Source of the DNA: Gelidibacter algens
Lineage (GTDB): Bacteria > Bacteroidota > Bacteroidia > Flavobacteriales > Flavobacteriaceae
Length of the DNA: 64,000 nt
Direction: 5' to 3'
Assembly: GCF_001678675.1 (NCBI RefSeq)
Contig: NZ_LZRN01000012.1
Coordinates: 47,224 to 111,223, forward strand
Shown here: in pieces, positions 44,314-53,542 of the stretch
How positions within the stretch are numbered: the first letter of the stretch is position 1
How the letters are laid out: every line of letters begins with the position of its first letter
The notes under the pieces: model-generated
The model's input: the letters and a program-made list of their open reading frames with translations, nothing else
What the model was told of the DNA's origin: nothing
Databases searched by the model: none
Translations under genes and position numbers: made by a program

Positions 44314-44390
44314 ACCGAAGTTCACTAGTTTGAGTACAGTTCCCCACTACTAGCAGAACCAAGCCTCTCAAGAAATTGAGAGGATTTCTT
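44314..44390 (+). repeat. Decayed copy of tRNA-fMet 3' end plus terminator (right att-like)
   Basis: CCGAAGTTCACTAGTTTGAG, then TACAGTTCCCCACTACTAGC, aligns with CCGAAGGTCACTGGTTCGAG and TCCAGTTCCCGCTACTAGC of the tRNA at 11637 onward, with a few changes. The downstream hairpin CCTCTCAAGAAATTGAGAGG (44364-44383) takes the place of the tRNA terminator. It marks the probable right edge of the island. Confidence 0.65.
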
Positions 44391-44490
44391 TATTCCATAG
44401 GCCATACCCTAAAGATATCCTATGTTTAATTAGTCCCTATATTATTATCATCTAGGCAAAATTTTAATTAAAGTCTATTAAAACCTACAA

Positions 44491-44540
44491 AGAGAACTAT
44501 TGGTTTAAAAAGAAAATCTAAACCATTTAGGTAGTTCTCT
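44491..44540. repeat. 50-bp imperfect inverted repeat
   Basis: AGAGAACTA and TAGTTCTCT pair at the ends, with TGGTTTA/TAAACCA inside. There is no T-run. It lies between the island edge and the symporter gene; function unknown. The remainder of 44391-44722 shows no gene. Confidence 0.45.
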
Positions 44541-44722
44541 GGCTCCTCGGGGTGCATTTTATTAATAGGATTTTTGAGAGATAAAAAAAAACGAGTAGGT
44601 CCAACCGCATATCTAAATTTAGGGATTACACAATTGAAAAAAAAACTTGATTATCTTGGAAGAACTTCTGCTTATCACTAAATTGTGGTTTTCAAAGCAT
44701 AAATCGCGAACTCATAAATTAC

Positions 44723-46825
44723 TTGATGATAAAATCTAGGCTTTTTGCCCTTTTGGGGCTGTTGCTCATTACATTCACTAACGCTCTAGCTCAAGTTGAA
44801 TCTGCTGGCGACATGGCCGTACAATTAGAATTTAACAATCCCTCATCTGAAATTAATGACGGAGTTGCCAAGGTAGTGGTAGATGGTGGACTTGCTCCTT
44901 ATCAATACAAATGGAGCAATGTAGACACACCTTTAGATGCTACACAATCAGTTGGTTTGATTGAGGGCATGGATCATTCCGTAATTATAAGTGATGCCAG
45001 CGGGAATACAGTTTCTAAGACATTTAAGATCCCTGCAAAATCAATTACCGAGATTTTCAACAGCAAGGTGCAGCCGGCGGTAGATGTGCTTGGAGCCGTT
45101 CTATTTTGGGATGCTTTTGCTGCCCTCGGAATATATGATCCAGTAGTATATTCCTCTTATAAAAATATTCTCCTTCCGCCACGTGAGGTAGTTATCGATG
45201 AAGAATATCAAGTAAAAAAATGGTTGTTCGCAGAAGGAAGCCAAGTAAAAGAAGGTGATAAAATTGCATTGCTGGAAGACGAGCAAAATATAGAACTATC
45301 TATATATGCTTCGGCCGATGGTACTTTAGAACAGGTAACTAAAGAAGGAGACTTCATTTCCAGATTGCCCGAAACTGGTTCTTACAATGCCCCACTTTTG
45401 GCGGTCATCAATTTTCAAACGCCCCAACCGCTTTTACATCCCAATGGCGGTACAAAAACCAATACCATCCCTTTCATTGTTGTTTGGCTTATTTTGGGAA
45501 GTATATTCTTTACCCTGCGTTTAAAGTTCGTCAACATTCGTGGCTTTCGACATTCTATAGATTTGGCAAGAGGAAAGTATGACGATCCAAATGCTCCCGG
45601 TATGATAACGCATTTTCAAGCAATGGCCACCGCGGTTTCGGCCACAGTGGGCTTGGGAAATATTGCAGGGGTTGCGGTAGCAATTTCCCTGGGTGGTGCA
45701 GGGGCTACTTTCTGGATGTTCCTCGCCGGTTTTTTTGGAATGTCTTTAAAGTTTGCAGAATGTACTTTGGGAGTGAAATACCGAATTATTGATGATGATG
45801 GCCGTATTTTTGGTGGTCCTATGAACTATTTGCGCTATGGTCTCGAAAAGCAAAACCTGAAGCGTCTGGGAAAATTTTTGGCCGTACTCTTTGCTGTTCT
45901 TGGGGTAGGTGCCTCATTTGGCGGTGGTAATATGTTGCAGTCAAATCAGGCTTTTAAAATAGTATCAGAACAACTTCCATTTTTACAGGGCCAGGGATTT
46001 TGGTTCGGAATTGGTTTCGCCTTGTTGGTAGGTGTCGTAATTATTGGTGGAATTCAAAGTATTGCCAAGGTGACGGCCAAAGTAGTGCCTTTGATGGCCA
46101 TTTTATACGTGTTGGGTTGTTTAGTTGTGATAGGCTATCATATCGAATATATTGGTGGGGCTTTTTTAGCAATTGTGGATGGTGCGTTTTCTGCCCAAGC
46201 TTTAAAAGGTGGATTTATTGGAGTGCTGATCATAGGTTTACAGCGCGCCGCTTTTTCTAGTGAAGCGGGTGTAGGCTCGGCAGCAATTGCTCATAGTGCC
46301 TCCAAAACCAATCATCCCATTGCCGATGGATTTACGTCTTTGGTTGAGCCCTTTATCGATACGATGCTGGTTTGCACCATGACCGCCCTAGTTTTAATAT
46401 TTACGGGCATGCATATAACGAGTAGCGGACTGGGCGGTGTAGAACTTACTGCTGATGCCTTTGGAAGTGTGGTGTCTTGGTTCCCTTCAGTTTTGGCGGT
46501 CGCTGTATTTTTATTTGCTTTTTCCACCATGGTTTCCTGGTCGTATTATGGAATGCGCTCTTGGAGTTTTCTATTTGGAAGAAGTAAAAAGACGGAACTG
46601 GTCTACAAAATCCTGTATTTAGTTTTTGTAGTGTTGGGCGCTTCGGTAAGTTTGGGTGCAGTTTTAAGTTTTGCTGATATGATGATTCTGGCGATGTCTT
46701 TTCCTAACATCATAGGATTGTATATTATGGCTCCTGAAATAAATGCCGATATGAAAATTTACTGGCAGAAATTAAAAGACGGAAAGTTATATATCAATCC
46801 AAGATTTATCAAAGCGAAAGAGTAG
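44723..46825 (+). CDS. Sodium:alanine symporter (AGCS family) with extra N-terminal domains
   Basis: A 700-residue protein. Signal peptide (LFALLGLLLITFTNALAQ), then a SprB-repeat-like beta domain at about 25-105 (VVVDGGLAPYQYKWSN), then a lipoyl/biotinyl-like segment at about 155-225 (VVIDEEYQVKKWLFAEGSQV KEGDKIALLE). The AGCS transporter follows from about residue 250: GNIAGVAVAISLGGAGATFW, AECTLGVKYR, GGPMNYLRYGL, SEAGVGSAAIAHSA, SWSYYGMRSW. It would import alanine or glycine with sodium. AGCS proteins elsewhere are about 450-500 residues, so 230 residues are extra and face the periplasm. Confidence 0.9.
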   Translation: MMIKSRLFALLGLLLITFTNALAQVESAGDMAVQLEFNNPSSEINDGVAKVVVDGGLAPYQYKWSNVDTPLDATQSVGLIEGMDHSVIISDASGNTVSKTFKIPAKSITEIFNSKVQPAVDVLGAVLFWDAFAALGIYDPVVYSSYKNILLPPREVVIDEEYQVKKWLFAEGSQVKEGDKIALLEDEQNIELSIYASADGTLEQVTKEGDFISRLPETGSYNAPLLAVINFQTPQPLLHPNGGTKTNTIPFIVVWLILGSIFFTLRLKFVNIRGFRHSIDLARGKYDDPNAPGMITHFQAMATAVSATVGLGNIAGVAVAISLGGAGATFWMFLAGFFGMSLKFAECTLGVKYRIIDDDGRIFGGPMNYLRYGLEKQNLKRLGKFLAVLFAVLGVGASFGGGNMLQSNQAFKIVSEQLPFLQGQGFWFGIGFALLVGVVIIGGIQSIAKVTAKVVPLMAILYVLGCLVVIGYHIEYIGGAFLAIVDGAFSAQALKGGFIGVLIIGLQRAAFSSEAGVGSAAIAHSASKTNHPIADGFTSLVEPFIDTMLVCTMTALVLIFTGMHITSSGLGGVELTADAFGSVVSWFPSVLAVAVFLFAFSTMVSWSYYGMRSWSFLFGRSKKTELVYKILYLVFVVLGASVSLGAVLSFADMMILAMSFPNIIGLYIMAPEINADMKIYWQKLKDGKLYINPRFIKAKE

Positions 46826-46918
46826 TGTATCAAAAATAAAAATCTTGGGGTGGCAAAATCCTGAATATTAAGTTTTTAGGTTGTAGAGTGAAGTAATCGA
46901 AATGGGTATTTTCTCTAT

Positions 46919-47896
46919 TTATAATAGCGTATCACCAGTTGTTTCTTTTAATTTTATGTTCTCAAAACCAGGATAAATATCTTTAAATTCGACGGTTTCC
47001 CCTTCGTCATTTTTTCCTTGCAATTCATATGTAAAGACCACTTTAGTTCCTAGTGGTGCATAATAATAATAAACAATCCATGCGTCAGATTCTCTTAGGC
47101 CAATGCAACCATTGGAGGATGCTTTTTCCAACGTAGCCAAGTTAGTTGTAGGATGGATAAGTTGCCCAACGCTTCGCCCATTTATGGATGGTTCCAGCCA
47201 CGGAATAGCGGGCAGGGCCGTATTTTTGCCATCATCTCTATTTGTTCTCTCGTATTTATGATTATTCTGAGGATTCATAAATATCGGTTTTTTATTTACT
47301 CGGATTATTTCACCTATTCCAGGTTTTGTTCTCATATCTACGTCACCTTTGGCCATAGCCAAATATCGTTTGCCAACTTTCCCCACTCTCACGGGAAATT
47401 TATGTATTTCTTGTCCGTCTTGAATGATGCGAAGCCTAAATTCCGGAATGTTCAGTTCTAAAGAAGTGTTGTTTAATTGCGCTTTAAGGTGTTGCGTTTG
47501 TATAGAATCAGGAATGATCAAAACTTGGTCTTCTTTCAGTGCTAGCAATGATTGGGAGTCTTCATTAAAAATCCCTTTATCCATGAGATAATAATAATCG
47601 GTATGTGCTAGGGTGTCCAAAATCCATTTGTTGTGATGCACAATAATGTACTCATCAATGGCATAGTTATGGGTTTGGTTGTGTTTTGTAACAATGCTGT
47701 CCATCCATTTAAAATAGGACCGAATAGGAACATCTTTATGGACGACTATTTCAATTGGTGTTGCTATTTTCTCTACTTTACTATCAGTTTCAATGATCTC
47801 ATTTTCGTTGTTTGATTTCACTTCCGTATTGACTTTATCGCTGTTTAAGCAACCTACAACTATAAAAGAAAAGATAAATAGTAAAATAGTTTTCAT
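46919..47896 (-). CDS. L,D-transpeptidase (YkuD) lipoprotein
   Basis: A 325-residue protein with lipobox IVVGCLNS near residue 16. The YkuD domain is at about 150-300: LELNIPEFRLRIIQDGQEIH, FPVRVGKVGKRY, and the active-site region QLIHPTTNLATLEKASSNGC IGLRESDAW with the catalytic Cys. It makes 3-3 cross-links in peptidoglycan or anchors proteins to it. It converges on the symporter gene. Confidence 0.9.
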   Translation of the reverse strand: MKTILLFIFSFIVVGCLNSDKVNTEVKSNNENEIIETDSKVEKIATPIEIVVHKDVPIRSYFKWMDSIVTKHNQTHNYAIDEYIIVHHNKWILDTLAHTDYYYLMDKGIFNEDSQSLLALKEDQVLIIPDSIQTQHLKAQLNNTSLELNIPEFRLRIIQDGQEIHKFPVRVGKVGKRYLAMAKGDVDMRTKPGIGEIIRVNKKPIFMNPQNNHKYERTNRDDGKNTALPAIPWLEPSINGRSVGQLIHPTTNLATLEKASSNGCIGLRESDAWIVYYYYAPLGTKVVFTYELQGKNDEGETVEFKDIYPGFENIKLKETTGDTLL

Positions 47897-48199
47897 CAGT
47901 TTGAATTTAATTTTTTAAAAAAGAACCTATTTAAACAAATGTTCGGAGCACATTTTAGAACTCTTATGAATTTATTCATTAGCCTTTTGAATATAGAATC
48001 GGACTTTATGAAGACGTAGATTCTAATTAGAGTCAAACGTATGCAATCAATCGTCAAAAGGACATGACATTGATCACCTGTGCGAATATTTATTTTTAGG
48101 TTGAGATGGCTGGGTATTTAATTCATCAAAAGCTTGTTAGCTGATTTAAGTCATACCACTTTAACTAAATCAACATTACATTTGATGCTATACACTTAA
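47897..48199. other. Intergenic stretch, nothing recognised
   Basis: About 300 bases between the divergent L,D-transpeptidase and mlaE-like genes. They should hold both promoters, but no clear TTTG/TAnnTTTG pair, repeat or small gene is seen. Confidence 0.4.
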
Positions 48200-48982
48200 A
48201 TGAACAACGAAAACGCCATCTTATCTAATACGAAGTCATTTTTTGCCGAAATTGGCGATATGACTTTTTTTGCGGGACGTTTCTTTAGAGAAGTCTTCAG
48301 TCCGCCATTTGAATTTAAGGAACTGGTTCGTCAATGTTACAATATGGGCAATCGGTCTTTGTTGTTGGTGAGTGTCACTGGGTTTATTTTAGGGCTTGTA
48401 TTTACGCTACAATCAAGACCTACGTTGATGCAGTTTGGTGCGCAGTCCTGGATGGCCTCTATGGTGAGTCTTTCCATTGTTCGCGAAATTGGACCTGTAA
48501 TCATTGCGCTTATTTGTGCTGGCAGGATTGGGTCAGGTATTGGGGCAGAACTTGGTTCTATGCGCGTGACAGAACAGATAGATGCGATGGAAGTTTCGGG
48601 CACCAATCCTTTCAAATATTTGGTGGTAACCCGTGTTGTGGCCACTACCTTGATGCTGCCGTTATTGATCATTATGGGAGATGCCATTGCGCTTTTGGGG
48701 TCTGCCATTGTTGAAAATTTAAAAGGGGATGTTTCTTTTTTGCTTTACTTTAACCAAGTATTTGATGCCTTACAATTCTCTGATTTGCTACCGGCTACGG
48801 TAAAATCGGTATTCTTTGGTTTTGCTATTGGATTGGTAGGCTGTTATAAAGGTTATAATTGTGCGAAAGGAACTGTCGGGGTAGGGGAAGCGTCAAATTC
48901 CGCTGTCGTTTATATCTCGATGCTGCTGTTTATAATTGATTTTATTGCTGTTTTTGTAACCGATATATTTTTTGACATCTAA
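48200..48982 (+). CDS. mlaE: MlaE-type ABC permease
   Basis: A 260-residue permease of the Mla/TTG2 family with five or so membrane spans: MGNRSLLLVSVTGFILGLVF, VSLSIVREIGPVIIALICAG, RIGSGIGAELGSMRVTEQID AMEV (the conserved permease box) and SVFFGFAIGLVGCYKGYNC. First gene of a three-gene operon (permease, ATPase, MCE protein) that moves phospholipids between the membranes and helps keep outer-membrane asymmetry. Confidence 0.93.
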   Translation: MNNENAILSNTKSFFAEIGDMTFFAGRFFREVFSPPFEFKELVRQCYNMGNRSLLLVSVTGFILGLVFTLQSRPTLMQFGAQSWMASMVSLSIVREIGPVIIALICAGRIGSGIGAELGSMRVTEQIDAMEVSGTNPFKYLVVTRVVATTLMLPLLIIMGDAIALLGSAIVENLKGDVSFLLYFNQVFDALQFSDLLPATVKSVFFGFAIGLVGCYKGYNCAKGTVGVGEASNSAVVYISMLLFIIDFIAVFVTDIFFDI

Positions 48983-49735
48983 ATGACATCTAAGAAAAAC
49001 ATAAAACCCGTATTGGAGTTAAAGAATCTTAAGAAAAGTTTTGGAGACAATCACGTGTTAAAAGGTTTTAACCTCAAACTTTTTGAAGGAGAAAACTTGG
49101 TGATTATGGGGAAGTCAGGTTCTGGAAAATCGGTGATGGTAAAATGCCTTGTGGGACTTATTCAGCCCGATAGTGGCAGTATTAGGATAAAAGATCAGGA
49201 TATCATCACCATGGGCCAAACGGAATTGGATTTGCTTCGTACTGAAATAGGGTTCCTGTTTCAAGGAAGCGCGCTTTATGATTCCATGACCGTTCGGGAA
49301 AATCTGGAATTCCCCTTACGGCGTCATAAAGATAAAATAGAAAATTTTCAAAGCACAGAATTTTCGGTAAAAGAAGCCTTGGAGAATGTAGGATTGGCGC
49401 ATACCATAGACTTAATGCCTGCAGAGCTTTCGGGCGGAATGCAGCGCAGGGTTGCCATGGCAAGGGCATTAATCCTAAAACCTAAAATTATAATGTATGA
49501 TGAACCAACCACAGGGCTGGATCCCATTACAGCTAAAGAGATCATCCAGTTGATGCGGACCATTCAAAAAAAATACAATACCTCTTCCTTAATTATTACG
49601 CACGATGTGGACTGTGCGCGGGTCATTTCAAACCGGATGATTTTGTTGGTAGATGGAATCAATTATGCCGAAGGAACCTTTGAAGAACTTTCTAACTCGA
49701 AAGATGAGCAGGTACAGGCATTCTTTAAAAGCTAA
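48983..49735 (+). CDS. mlaF: MlaF-type ABC ATPase
   Basis: A 250-residue ABC ATPase that starts at the base after the permease stop. Walker A GKSGSGKSV, Q-loop GFLFQGSALYDSMTVREN, signature LSGGMQRRVAMARAL, Walker B IIMYDEPTTGLDPI, H-loop ITHD. The FQGSALYDSMTV stretch is typical of the Mla ATPases. Energises the MlaE-type permease. Confidence 0.93.
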   Translation: MTSKKNIKPVLELKNLKKSFGDNHVLKGFNLKLFEGENLVIMGKSGSGKSVMVKCLVGLIQPDSGSIRIKDQDIITMGQTELDLLRTEIGFLFQGSALYDSMTVRENLEFPLRRHKDKIENFQSTEFSVKEALENVGLAHTIDLMPAELSGGMQRRVAMARALILKPKIIMYDEPTTGLDPITAKEIIQLMRTIQKKYNTSSLIITHDVDCARVISNRMILLVDGINYAEGTFEELSNSKDEQVQAFFKS

Positions 49736-49739
49736 TCGT

Positions 49740-50726
49740 ATGGAAAAATCAAATTCGCAAAAAATAAAAGTCGGCATTTTTGTTGTCGTCGGCACAGTTC
49801 TTCTTATCGCGGCCCTTTATTTTATTGGAAGTCGGCAGCAAATGTTCAGTAAGAACATTGACCTATATGGTGTTTTTGAAAATGCGAATGGCTTGCAATT
49901 GGGAAACAATGTTCGCTATTCAGGGGTTAATGTTGGTACGGTGAGCATGATAGAAATGGTGGAGGAAGGAAAGATCATCGTGGCGATGTCCGTAGAAGAA
50001 AAAACAGCTTTCTTTATCAAAAAAGACGCCGTTGCTTCTATTGGTTCAGATGGTTTGGTTGGGAGTATGGTAGTGAACATCCTGCCAGGAAAAGATATCA
50101 AAGCAGGGTGGGTGGTTTCTGGTGATACCATCAAGATCCATAGTAAGGTGAGCACTGATGAGATGCTTTCCACCCTAAATAAAACCAATGAAAATGCAGC
50201 GTTATTAACTGCAGATTTGTTGAAGATAACCAATCAAATTGTTGCAGGCAAAGGTACTTTGGGTGCCTTGGTGAGTGATAGTTTGATTGCAAAAGATATT
50301 AGACAATCTGCAGCAGAGTTAAAAAGAATGACTTCGGGCGCTACCCACGCCATCTCTCAGATCAATACCATTATTTCAAAAATAAATTATGACGAAAGTG
50401 CCGCAGCCTTACTGTTGAGTGATACCGTTTCGAAAAACCAAATCCAGAAAGTCTTTGGCAATCTCGAAAAATCCAGTGCTAATATCAAAGAAGTCACCAA
50501 AACCCTTGATGACTATATTAATGAAATACAATCAGGAAAAGGAACTTTGAATTACGTTACACAAGATGAAGTTTTGGTACAAACAATTGACTCTACAATG
50601 ATCAACATCAAGGAAGCTGCAGAGAAATTGAATGAAAATATGGAGGCATTAAAGCATAATTTTCTTTTCCGTGGCTATTTTAGAAAATTGGAACGGAAGG
50701 AACGAAAGGAAGCTAAGGAAAACTGA
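49740..50726 (+). CDS. mlaD: MlaD/MCE-domain substrate-binding protein
   Basis: A 328-residue protein from the ATG at 49740 (MEKSNSQKIKVGIFVVVGTV), 4 bases after the ATPase gene; an in-frame reading from 49653 would overlap that gene widely. One N-terminal membrane span, then the MCE domain (YGVFENANGLQLGNNVRYSG VNVGTV, VGSMVVNILPGK) at about 38-115, then a long helical tail. It is the periplasmic lipid-binding ring part of the Mla transporter. Confidence 0.9.
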   Translation: MEKSNSQKIKVGIFVVVGTVLLIAALYFIGSRQQMFSKNIDLYGVFENANGLQLGNNVRYSGVNVGTVSMIEMVEEGKIIVAMSVEEKTAFFIKKDAVASIGSDGLVGSMVVNILPGKDIKAGWVVSGDTIKIHSKVSTDEMLSTLNKTNENAALLTADLLKITNQIVAGKGTLGALVSDSLIAKDIRQSAAELKRMTSGATHAISQINTIISKINYDESAAALLLSDTVSKNQIQKVFGNLEKSSANIKEVTKTLDDYINEIQSGKGTLNYVTQDEVLVQTIDSTMINIKEAAEKLNENMEALKHNFLFRGYFRKLERKERKEAKEN

Positions 50727-50928
50727 TAGTCTGCTGATAGTTTTTATTTAGGCCATTTTTACTGATATTCTTATTCTTATGGATCCTTGGTTTTGTCTGT
50801 CACTCTTAATTAGAAAAGAACAACATCGGTAATTGTAATGACAGCAAAGCAAAACGCCATAAGTCATACACATTGGGTTTTCCTAGTAGTTGTTTGGTTT
50901 TAATTTTAAGATTTCTATTTACTTAATT

Positions 50929-52647
50929 TTATTTTATCTCCTCAATCACACTTCCGCAAGTCATCATTTGCTCCCCATAATAAGGATTTCGAATGTCTTG
51001 TTCAGTGCTTAACCAAACAGCGCCTTTGTTGTTATTTGCCATAGGACATTTCTGAACATAGAGCATCGGGTCAACGCCTCCAACATTCATCGCTATCGGA
51101 ATTATATTTTCGTTCAGGATTACAAAATGAGCACGCTGGTTTTCAAGCTTGTCATTTATAGCAATGGCATCCAGCATCTCGATGCTTTTAATGATGTGGG
51201 ATTGTTCCATCTTTCCCAAAGCGTCTATTTCTATGGATTTCAGAGACTTTGATGTCGCTTTCGCAAAAATCGAAACTTGAGCAGCATCACTATCTACAAA
51301 GGCATCTTTCATTTGAAGATAGGGACTGAAAACTTTCGTAAAATTCTTCTGGAAGCTGGCTGATAATTCTATTTTCATGTCTGCCATTGGCATAGTCTCT
51401 TTACCGGTCTTCCCTTGGTTCATCATTGATTTTTTTCCTTGCAGTTGTGCTGCAGCATCAACCGTGAATGTGCCGTTGGTCACAATCTCATCGCCATTTT
51501 GAAGGCCTTGGGTAATCGTGTAAAACTCGCCATTACGATTGCCGATGGTGACTTCTCGCATTTCAAAAACAGGTAAGTTGGGATTTGTTTTTATATAAAC
51601 TAATGATCGTTCTCCTGTCCACATCACTGCGCTTGCAGGAACGGTAAGCGTTTCCGCAGTAGCTTTCATTGCGCCTTTGAGTTTGCCAGTGACGAACATT
51701 CCAGGTTTGAATAAATCTTCGGTATTTTTTAGTGTTGCCCTTACCGTCACGGTGCGCGTTGTACTGTTCAATAAAGGGTCAATAAATGATACGCTCGCAT
51801 CAAATTCTTTATTGGGATAGGCATTGGCAACTACTTTTATTTTTTGGCCTTCCTTTAAATTTGAAATCTGATTTTCATAAGCGTCAAATTCTGCCCAAAC
51901 CGAATTCAAGTTACTCACTTTAAGAATGGGCTGCCCTTGTTTTACGTAATCGCCTTCCCTTGCCATGACTTCAGAAACAGTTCCGGAAACCGTGGCATAA
52001 ATAGGAAAGTTATCGCGCACATTACCAGATGATTCTATGGCGTTGATTTGTTGGTCTGATAGTTTCCAGTTTTTTAGCTTGTTACGTACAGCTTTATACA
52101 AAGCAGGTTGCGATTCTTTTAAGGAAGCCGTTGTGAGCAGTTCCTGTTGCGCAGCCACTAAATTGGGCGAATAGATTGTAGCCAGTAGCTGACCCCGATT
52201 TATTTGCTGCCCTTCATAATTGACATTCAAGCGCTCAATACGTCCGTCAAAATAGCTAGCTTGGACACTGTTGTTTTCTTCATTGGCTGCAATTTTTCCT
52301 GAAAGGGAGATCATGCCATCAGCATCAGAAGCAGCCGCATTACCAACCACGGTGGTTTGAATATTGGCAAGCGCCATGGCGTTTTCGGTCATTTTGATTT
52401 CATTCATCGCAAGACCTTCGGCACTAGATTCGGCTGGAATAAGATCCATTCCACAAATAGGGCAATCGCCAGGTTCTGGTTGCATGATTTGTGGATGCAT
52501 GGAGCAGGTCCACATTTGGATTTGTGTTTCCGACGTATCTGAGACATTTTTGGTGTTTGCAGAACCTTCCGAAGAAGTCCCGAAAAACACGTAGCCTAAG
52601 ACGAGTCCTGCTATTAATAGTGCGATGTAAATGATGTACTTTTTCAT
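50929..52647 (-). CDS. CusB-like RND efflux adaptor with heavy-metal-binding domain
   Basis: A 572-residue membrane-fusion protein. N-terminal anchor, then the YHS-like metal-binding motif WTCSMHPQIMQPEPGDCPIC GMDLIP at about 46-70, the barrel-sandwich and beta-barrel domains of CusB (ASYFDGRIERLNVNYEGQQI, GTVSEVMAREGDYVKQGQPI), and from about 430 a C-terminal DUF3347-like domain ending PYYGEQMMTCGSV. It links an inner-membrane metal pump to an outer-membrane channel. No CusA or CusC gene adjoins it in the window. It is the last gene of the copper cluster. Confidence 0.9.
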   Translation of the reverse strand: MKKYIIYIALLIAGLVLGYVFFGTSSEGSANTKNVSDTSETQIQMWTCSMHPQIMQPEPGDCPICGMDLIPAESSAEGLAMNEIKMTENAMALANIQTTVVGNAAASDADGMISLSGKIAANEENNSVQASYFDGRIERLNVNYEGQQINRGQLLATIYSPNLVAAQQELLTTASLKESQPALYKAVRNKLKNWKLSDQQINAIESSGNVRDNFPIYATVSGTVSEVMAREGDYVKQGQPILKVSNLNSVWAEFDAYENQISNLKEGQKIKVVANAYPNKEFDASVSFIDPLLNSTTRTVTVRATLKNTEDLFKPGMFVTGKLKGAMKATAETLTVPASAVMWTGERSLVYIKTNPNLPVFEMREVTIGNRNGEFYTITQGLQNGDEIVTNGTFTVDAAAQLQGKKSMMNQGKTGKETMPMADMKIELSASFQKNFTKVFSPYLQMKDAFVDSDAAQVSIFAKATSKSLKSIEIDALGKMEQSHIIKSIEMLDAIAINDKLENQRAHFVILNENIIPIAMNVGGVDPMLYVQKCPMANNNKGAVWLSTEQDIRNPYYGEQMMTCGSVIEEIK

Positions 52648-52662
52648 AGTTATACTGTTTTT

Positions 52663-52695
52663 AAACCTAACAGGTTTTCAAAACCTGTTAGGTTT
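52663..52695. repeat. REP-like palindrome
   Basis: AAACCTAACAGG, TTTTCAAAA and CCTGTTAGGTTT form a near-perfect 33-base palindrome between the adaptor gene and its upstream neighbour. The same core returns at 63576-63626 beside a RAYT-type transposase. Confidence 0.75.
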
Positions 52696-52733
52696 GTAAG
52701 CGACGTTTTTTTGCGCTAGGGATTAGGCATGAA

Positions 52734-52907
52734 TTATGTTTTTTTGATCTCGTGAATTAGTTGTTCAACCTTTTTATCAGAATGTTAGTGCGGATCTGAA
52801 GCAGTTTTGGATGACAATAAAGTGGTGCCATTTTTTCCAAATAGGAACCAGCCAAGTAAAATGCCAGCAGCTACCGCAAGTATGACATATACACTATTTT
52901 TTATCAT
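52734..52907 (-). pseudogene. Small single-span protein, interrupted by a stop codon
   Basis: From the ATG at 52907 reads MIKNSVYVILAVAAGILLGW FLFGKNG, like the anchor of the CusB-type adaptor next to it, up to TASDPH and TAA (52785-52787). The frame continues HSDKKVEQLIHEIKKT to a second stop at 52734. It is either a 40-residue membrane peptide or a 57-residue one with a nonsense mutation. Position suggests a part in metal resistance; it could also be the remnant of a second adaptor. Confidence 0.4.
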
Positions 52908-53029
52908 AATTCCTATATTTCATTAAAATGACTACACTGCGCTAGGGATTGCAGCGGCATCCTTTTTTTGTTCTTTTTCTGAACAAAAAAAGATATAGCG
53001 GAAAGCCCGCTCGAGCGCCCAAATTCAAA

Positions 53030-53521
53030 TTATTCAGTATCTAACCTTTTGATCATTTGCTTCATCTCTTCAATCTCCTTTTTTTGAGCTTTGATGATAT
53101 CTTCAGCCAATTGCTTTACCTCTGGATCTTGAATATCGGCACGCTCACTGGTTAAAATCGCAATGGAGTGGTGCGGAATCATCGCTTTCATCCACAATAC
53201 ATCCCCAATAATGGGTGCTTGGGCGCGTACTAATCCCAACGCGCTTAAAAAGAGAGCGATACTGCCAACAATAATGGCGATATTCTTCTTTTTATTTTGA
53301 TACATCCCGCGCATGGCCACATACATAATGATTGCCATTGCAGAAATCCCCAAACAACTCATATAAAATCGGGTCAAACTAAAATACACATGATCGATGG
53401 CATAGGTGTTTAAATACATTGTGATGTACATTGCCACAAAGGATGCGGCCAGCATTCCCACAAATTTGGTGTAGTTGTTTTGCTTTTTTGAATCGTGATT
53501 CATTTTGCCTGTATTTTCCAT
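53030..53521 (-). CDS. DUF305 membrane protein
   Basis: A 163-residue protein with three membrane spans (residues 20-95) and a DUF305-type helical end: DVLWMKAMIPHHSIAILTSE RADIQDPEVKQLAEDIIKAQ. The His-His pair and nearby Met residues are thought to bind copper. The gene lies 21 bases after the copA-like ATPase gene, in the same operon. Confidence 0.85.
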   Translation of the reverse strand: MENTGKMNHDSKKQNNYTKFVGMLAASFVAMYITMYLNTYAIDHVYFSLTRFYMSCLGISAMAIIMYVAMRGMYQNKKKNIAIIVGSIALFLSALGLVRAQAPIIGDVLWMKAMIPHHSIAILTSERADIQDPEVKQLAEDIIKAQKKEIEEMKQMIKRLDTE

Positions 53522-53542
53522 TGTTATTGGTTTTGGTTACTA

